A stretch of 10,645 bases of DNA. Origin: Pleurotus ostreatus/Saccharomyces cerevisiae fusant (taxonomy: Eukaryota > Opisthokonta). This document shows, piece after piece, positions 7,407-10,645 of this stretch. Every line of letters begins with the position of its first letter. The stretch's first letter is position 1. Position numbers and translations under genes: made by a program. A model generated the notes under the pieces. That model saw nothing but the letters and a program-made list of their open reading frames with translations, was not told the DNA's origin and did not search any database. Where the stretch lies: contig JAMQCK010001223.1 of the NCBI GenBank assembly GCA_024196135.1, forward strand, positions 1 through 10,645. The letters run 5' to 3'.

Positions 7407-8229
7407 CTAGAGAGCGGGCTTCTTGCGTTGAGAAGGATGAAGTCCTCGTACGATAGGGTCTGTAGAGGTGGTAGCTTTGGTTGTCGCAGTACGAACACGA
7501 GAGCTCTGCCTTGCTTTACTAGGTGGTCTCTCTGAGCGTCGACACTTTGCGACAGGCTGAGATGTAGAGGGAGAGCTGACGGCAGCAGGCTCCTCGGGCT
7601 GTCCAGATGCCTTTCGTTTCTTTCTAAGGCAACGTGAGTCGATGGTTGTGGAGCGACCGTTCAAAGACGTACCTTGTGCTCTTTGCGTCACCCAGTAGAT
7701 GACCGAAGACAGCAGCAACATCATTCACCGCAGCATCCCACTTCAGCAAGTCCACCTGCGGCTGCGTCGACCGTCTCCACCACAGCAGGAGAAGGAGCAC
7801 CAGTACAAGCCCGTCAGGCCCCGTCCTGTTGCGCAGCGACTCGATAGATGCCGGAAGGGGTCCGGGTTGAAATGTGCTCGTCTCTGAATCCCAGCTTCGG
7901 TCGCTAGGGTTGATGTTGCGCCAGTATGCGGAGAAGAATGTTGGGTAAGAGGATGGATCGATGGCTTCCTGAGGGTCGGTCCAACTGCGAGCCCCCTTCA
8001 TCCACTTGCCTAGGGCGGGAGGTGCGCGCTTTCCCTTTGCGAGATGGACAGATGATAAAGGGTACCCTGCTTGCTCCTCTAGCCGGAAGATCGATGAGCA
8101 GCATTGCTCAAAGGCCTTGCCCCATTTCCGTCCTTGAGTAAGGCCATTGAAGGCAGAGTTCAGGCAAGGCGGCAAAGAGGCCAACCCATTACGAGAGGAT
8201 GTGTGGGAACTGTGTACGCCCGCGTGGGA
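7407..8229 (-). CDS. Gene C: two-exon gene for an uncharacterised basidiomycete-type protein with a basic tail; 5' end unresolved
   Basis: On the minus strand the open frame runs from 8229 to 7673. A 49-nt intron at 7672-7624 (GTACGT...CCTTAG, with CTCAC before the acceptor) joins in phase to exon 7623-7407, ending TAG. The body has GRKWGKAF, LGKWMKGARSW, SAYWRNINPSDRSW, GPDGLVLVLLLLLWWRRS and WDAAVNDVAAVFGHLL. I recall this order of W, INP..R, GP[DN]G and W..AV.DV from a widespread basidiomycete family of unknown function. The 11-residue hydrophobic run is short for a membrane helix. The tail starts RKKRK, a possible nuclear localisation signal, and is Ser/Thr/Pro/Arg-rich. There is no in-frame ATG before the conserved block. 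The frame opens after a TGA at 8230-8232, so an upstream exon or a lost start is likely. TTG near 8184 is not credible in a fungus. Confidence 0.65.
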
Positions 8230-8612
8230 TCACCCGCGGCGCTAGCTCGTGGACGCAGAGTGGTCGCCCCTTGGCAAGAGTTGAACGCCGGTTCGGCGGT
8301 TCGCGGTATCCGCTGCACCAACCTCTCTCGTCAAGCGCGAGCCTCTCTGGGCGAGCGCGGGACAAATCAGGTTGACGGTAGGAAGATGAATAGATTATTC
8401 GTAAGTGACTCGGCTAGGTATACGGCGGCGCGTGTCTAGGTACATAAGAAACACGCGAGCGCGTGGTTGATCTGCGCGAGTCCAAAAGTAGTAGTACAAG
8501 GAAAAAAGAAAAGAAATGCTGCCTGCGAAGTGCAAGGAGGGCTGGAAGAGTCCCTTACTAGCCTCGGGTGTCCCACAAAGCCCCCCACTCTGACAGCGCT
8601 CCGGCGATTCGT
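8230..8612. other. Spacer between genes B and C
   Basis: This stretch holds the 3' flank of gene B and the 5' flank, or a missing first exon, of gene C. The minus strand has a T/C-rich tract opposite the A-rich run at about 8502-8516, and a short ATG frame of 16 codons at 8445-8395. I found no splice path from there into gene C. A tRNA-like patch at about 8240-8322 does not fold as a tRNA. Nothing else was recognised. Confidence 0.3.
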
Positions 8613-10365
8613 CTACTCCTTGAGCAAGAAGCGCGGCTCCAGCGTATCGAGCAGCGATCCTAGCTTGCGGTAGGACCCCGTCTCAAGGCCGTGGATCTCC
8701 CGCAGGTATTCGGCCCATACGAGAGCGCTGCGAAGGGATAGCTTGTTGAGATGGAGGTGGTAGAGCTTCTTGTTCTGTACCACGCGAATACGGTCGTGCT
8801 TGAAGTACCTGATCCACTCGCCATCCGTCTTGGGCTGCGCCGTTCCGTTCTTGATCGCCACTACGATAGAAAGGCATTTCTCCTCGTCGAACTCCGTCCA
8901 CTCGCCGTACCAATCGCGGTCTTCGCTGAACCAGACGTTGTGAGGGGGGAAGTAGGAACGCGTGCTGGCGTTATGATCGCCCCGCGCCGGGCAATACGTC
9001 CTCCCTAGGATGAAGTTGCGCTCGGGTTCATCGGCGTAGTCGTAGTAGAGCGTCACACCCCCGCCCGGGTAGGCTCGCCGGCCCTTCTGCATGCGAGAGG
9101 TCTCCTTGCACGGCCCTTGCCCGATGCGATCGACTAAGTCGTCCCACATGAGACGGCGGATGACGAAATTGGCGGCGCCGCCCAGGAAGATGAAGGCACC
9201 GGCATGGGGCTTGGCGGCCAGCATCTTGAGCCCGTTCAAGTAGTCTCTCGCGAGCTTGTCGTACTTCTCGTCGACCAGCATGAGCTGGGGGATGTCGTGC
9301 CCGTGCTTCGGCTTGCGCGCGTCCGTGGGAGCCTCCCTGGAGAACATCGAGACCGGGAAGCAGATGTGAGCGGGCCGCCCCGTAGCTAGCAGGCGACAGA
9401 GCAGACCCTGCACGTGTGAGTGCGCCTTCTCGTCCGCCCCCCAGGCCCAAAGGCGCACTTCGTTCTCTGGGTGGTCGACCCCAACGTAGGCGTGGCGCAT
9501 GACCGTCTGAGACCAGGGAATGGACTCGAGCTGCTTGCGTACGTCCGGCATGCACTCGACGGGGGAAATATTCCCGCATAGGGCTGCAAGCTCGTACTCG
9601 AGTTGTCGCAGGTTCAGCTTCCATTCGGACGCGTTGAACCGGGACACTCTCGTGACCCGAGCTGAAGGGTTGGGAACGACCGTGACCCCGTCTTCGCCGG
9701 GCTCGATTGGCTTGAGCGCCGCAAGGAGGCTGCTGGTTCGCGAGGAGGATGGAGCGGCCGCGCCCAGCGGGAAGGCGGTTCTCACCCTGGGAAGGGGGGA
9801 AGCGCTGCGCCGCCGAGGGGCGTGGCGCGGGTTCCGCGCGGGCTCAAGAGCTCGAGAGCGCGGGGCGCGCCTAGGAGACTCGCCTCTCCTCGCATTGGAG
9901 GCGCGAGTACGCTCGTCCTGGTCTGAGGGAGGATCCAGCGAGGCCGACCATCCGCCAGGCATCCAAGCGCCCGCGTCATCCGCCTCCCAATCCATCGTGT
10001 CTTCAGGCGAGGTTGCTGCAAGCGGTCCGACCCGCAAGGCAAGAGGCGCATTGGGAGGCGTAGCTCCCGCAGCGCTCGAGGGCGGACAGTCAACTGGCGG
10101 TCCGAGGCGGGCGGCGAGAGGTCCTCCTACAGGCGCGGGAGCGGGGACAGGCGACGTAAGGCGCTCGGACAGAGGAAGCTTCGAGCGCGAGCTGATAGGT
10201 AGAGTCTTCTCCTTGAGGCCCACAGCGAGACGTTCCTGAGCGCGGAGAGAGGAGTGATTCGCTTCAGAGGCGAGAGAGGCCTCGCCCTCCGCGGCGGAGA
10301 CGACGTTGGACAGGCGGGCCCCCAACCTCTCACGCTCCCCCGCCAGGCCACCTTTGGCTGTGCGG
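8613..10365 (-). CDS. Gene B: unknown protein paralogous to gene A, with motif-rich disordered N-terminus and two folded blocks; start unresolved
   Basis: The frame is open from 10391 to TAG 8613-8615 with no stop. No ATG occurs before residue 111 (counting from 10325). The start is therefore probably in an upstream exon; TTATATTAG ending at 10366 is a fair acceptor. Residues 1-230 are low-complexity (Ala, Pro, Ser, Arg), with L-x-x-R-[LV] copies (GERERLGARL across 1-5, ERLAVG, SERLTSP, AARLGPP, LALRVGP) and RRRSASP. Residues 231-406 match gene A: W235, W271, Q273, H278, Y280, P286, R291, W295, HAGAFIFLGG at 374-383, then IGQG. Residues 407-570 form a C-terminal block absent from A, with SYFPPHNVWFSEDRDWYGEW, a second WIRYF patch and a Leu-rich end. 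ATG at 9995 (residue 111) is an alternative start but would discard the motif region. No enzyme motif is recognised. Confidence 0.65.
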
Positions 10366-10391
10366 CTAATATAATATGACTTGGAAATCTC

Positions 10392-10645
10392 CTACGAGCA
10401 CTTTGCAATATGTATAGGAGACCTCCCGCGGAATTGACCGGTAAGTCGCCGGCCTCCTAGGCGTCGTGGGCCGGCCTGGCTCGCCGGGAATCCAGCCGCG
10501 AGACACGAGGCGTGGCTGGGTGATGGACGCGAGCGCGCTCGCCGGCTACAGCCGCGAGTCGCGCTCGCTCGCGGGCCACGCGCCGGCTTGTCGGGCCTGC
10601 ATTCCACGCCGCGTGCACTTGCTGATGATCGCCGGCGTCGCCGGG
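10392..10645. other. Very GC-rich right flank, upstream of gene B
   Basis: The stretch is CpG-rich, with many short palindromes, for example the perfect 14-base palindrome GCGAGCGCGCTCGC at 10529-10542. Frames are open on several strands because AT-rich stop codons are rare here, so I call no gene. A TATA-like TATACATAT lies near 10406-10415 on the minus strand. The missing first exon of gene B may lie here or beyond the window. Confidence 0.3.
10480..10558 (+). repeat. Duplicated hairpin-like element, two copies 58 bases apart
   Basis: CTCGCCGG...CAGCCGCGAG occurs at 10480-10502 (5-base spacer) and at 10538-10558 (3-base spacer). Each copy is nearly self-complementary: CTCGC pairs with GCGAG, and the CGG region with the CCG part. 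In a GC-rich stretch some of this could be chance, but both arms are exact between the copies. Confidence 0.45.

Noticed and set aside
7745..7800. Leu/Val run of gene C as a transmembrane helix
   Set aside because: Only about 11 hydrophobic residues, closed by WWRRS and inside a conserved soluble-looking block. It is better read as a buried helix.
8240..8322. Patch ending ATCCGCTGCACCA with GGTTCG upstream, tRNA-like on the plus strand
   Set aside because: The T-arm does not pair (GGTTCGGCGG lacks the usual A and the closing C's), no anticodon arm forms, and nuclear tRNA genes do not encode CCA. Read on the minus strand as a primer-binding site it has no LTR beside it.
9028..9624. 198-codon minus-strand frame overlapping gene B in another register
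   Set aside because: It is a shifted reading of gene B. The gene B frame is the one that matches gene A.
9520..10239. Long plus-strand open frame (about 239 codons) opposite gene B
   Set aside because: It is the antisense shadow of a GC-rich, Arg/Ser/Pro-rich coding region, which rarely produces stops on the other strand. Its composition is low-complexity and it shares nothing with gene A, while the minus frame does.
10440..10446. GGTAAGT on the plus strand, a perfect splice donor
   Set aside because: There is no supported exon in front of it on the plus strand, and gene B runs on the other strand here.
1..10645. Reverse transcriptase, integrase, transposase, helicase or CRISPR signatures anywhere in the window
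   Set aside because: None of the frames shows the motifs (for example YxDD, DDE spacing, HHCC finger, Walker A), and there are no spaced exact repeats. Mobile-element claims here rest only on footprints and repeats.

Overview
The window reads as nuclear DNA of a filamentous fungus, most likely an agaricomycete basidiomycete. The reasons are many very short introns (about 44-52 nt, donors such as GTAAGT, GTGAGT and GTACGT, CTNAY-like branch sites, YAG acceptors), genes packed on both strands, no bacterial ribosome binding sites or operons, and three protein families whose style I know only as uncharacterised, lineage-expanded basidiomycete proteins. No gene could be given a biochemical function. 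No reverse transcriptase, integrase, transposase, tRNA, rRNA or CRISPR array was found.

Layout. Positions 1-2708 (+) hold three small, charged, intron-containing gene models in a row: 3-1029, 1366-1798 (a two-block coiled coil) and 1919-2708. A less certain coding locus, 2750-3392 (+), ends tail-to-tail against a minus-strand model, 3389-4026, with overlapping stop codons. Positions 4067-4134 carry a possible scrap of a retrotransposon LTR and primer-binding site on the minus strand. From 4403 to 6698 (+) lies a large gene (A) that appears broken. It has an in-frame TGA, then a frame change at a 16-base insertion bounded by 9-base direct repeats. It ends early at the edge of an AT-rich block of degenerate 'CTAGAT' repeats (about 6832-7270). 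Two minus-strand genes follow: C (7407-8229, one clear 49-nt intron) and B (8613-10365). The right end is very GC-rich and carries a duplicated hairpin-like element.

The main result is that genes A and B, which converge on each other, are paralogues. A collinear domain is shared with matched Trp, Gln, His, Tyr, Pro, Arg and Gly-Gly positions. Both have a disordered, Ser/Pro/Arg-rich linker before it, with a recurring L-x-x-R-[LIV] motif. A keeps a long N-terminal region that is not visible in B. B keeps a C-terminal region of about 165 residues that A has lost. Together they suggest one ancestral architecture: N-domain, motif-rich linker, shared domain, C-domain. Gene C, of a different uncharacterised family, lies between them. 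The whole looks like a decaying accessory locus of expanded fungal families beside repeats. What these proteins do cannot be read from the sequence.
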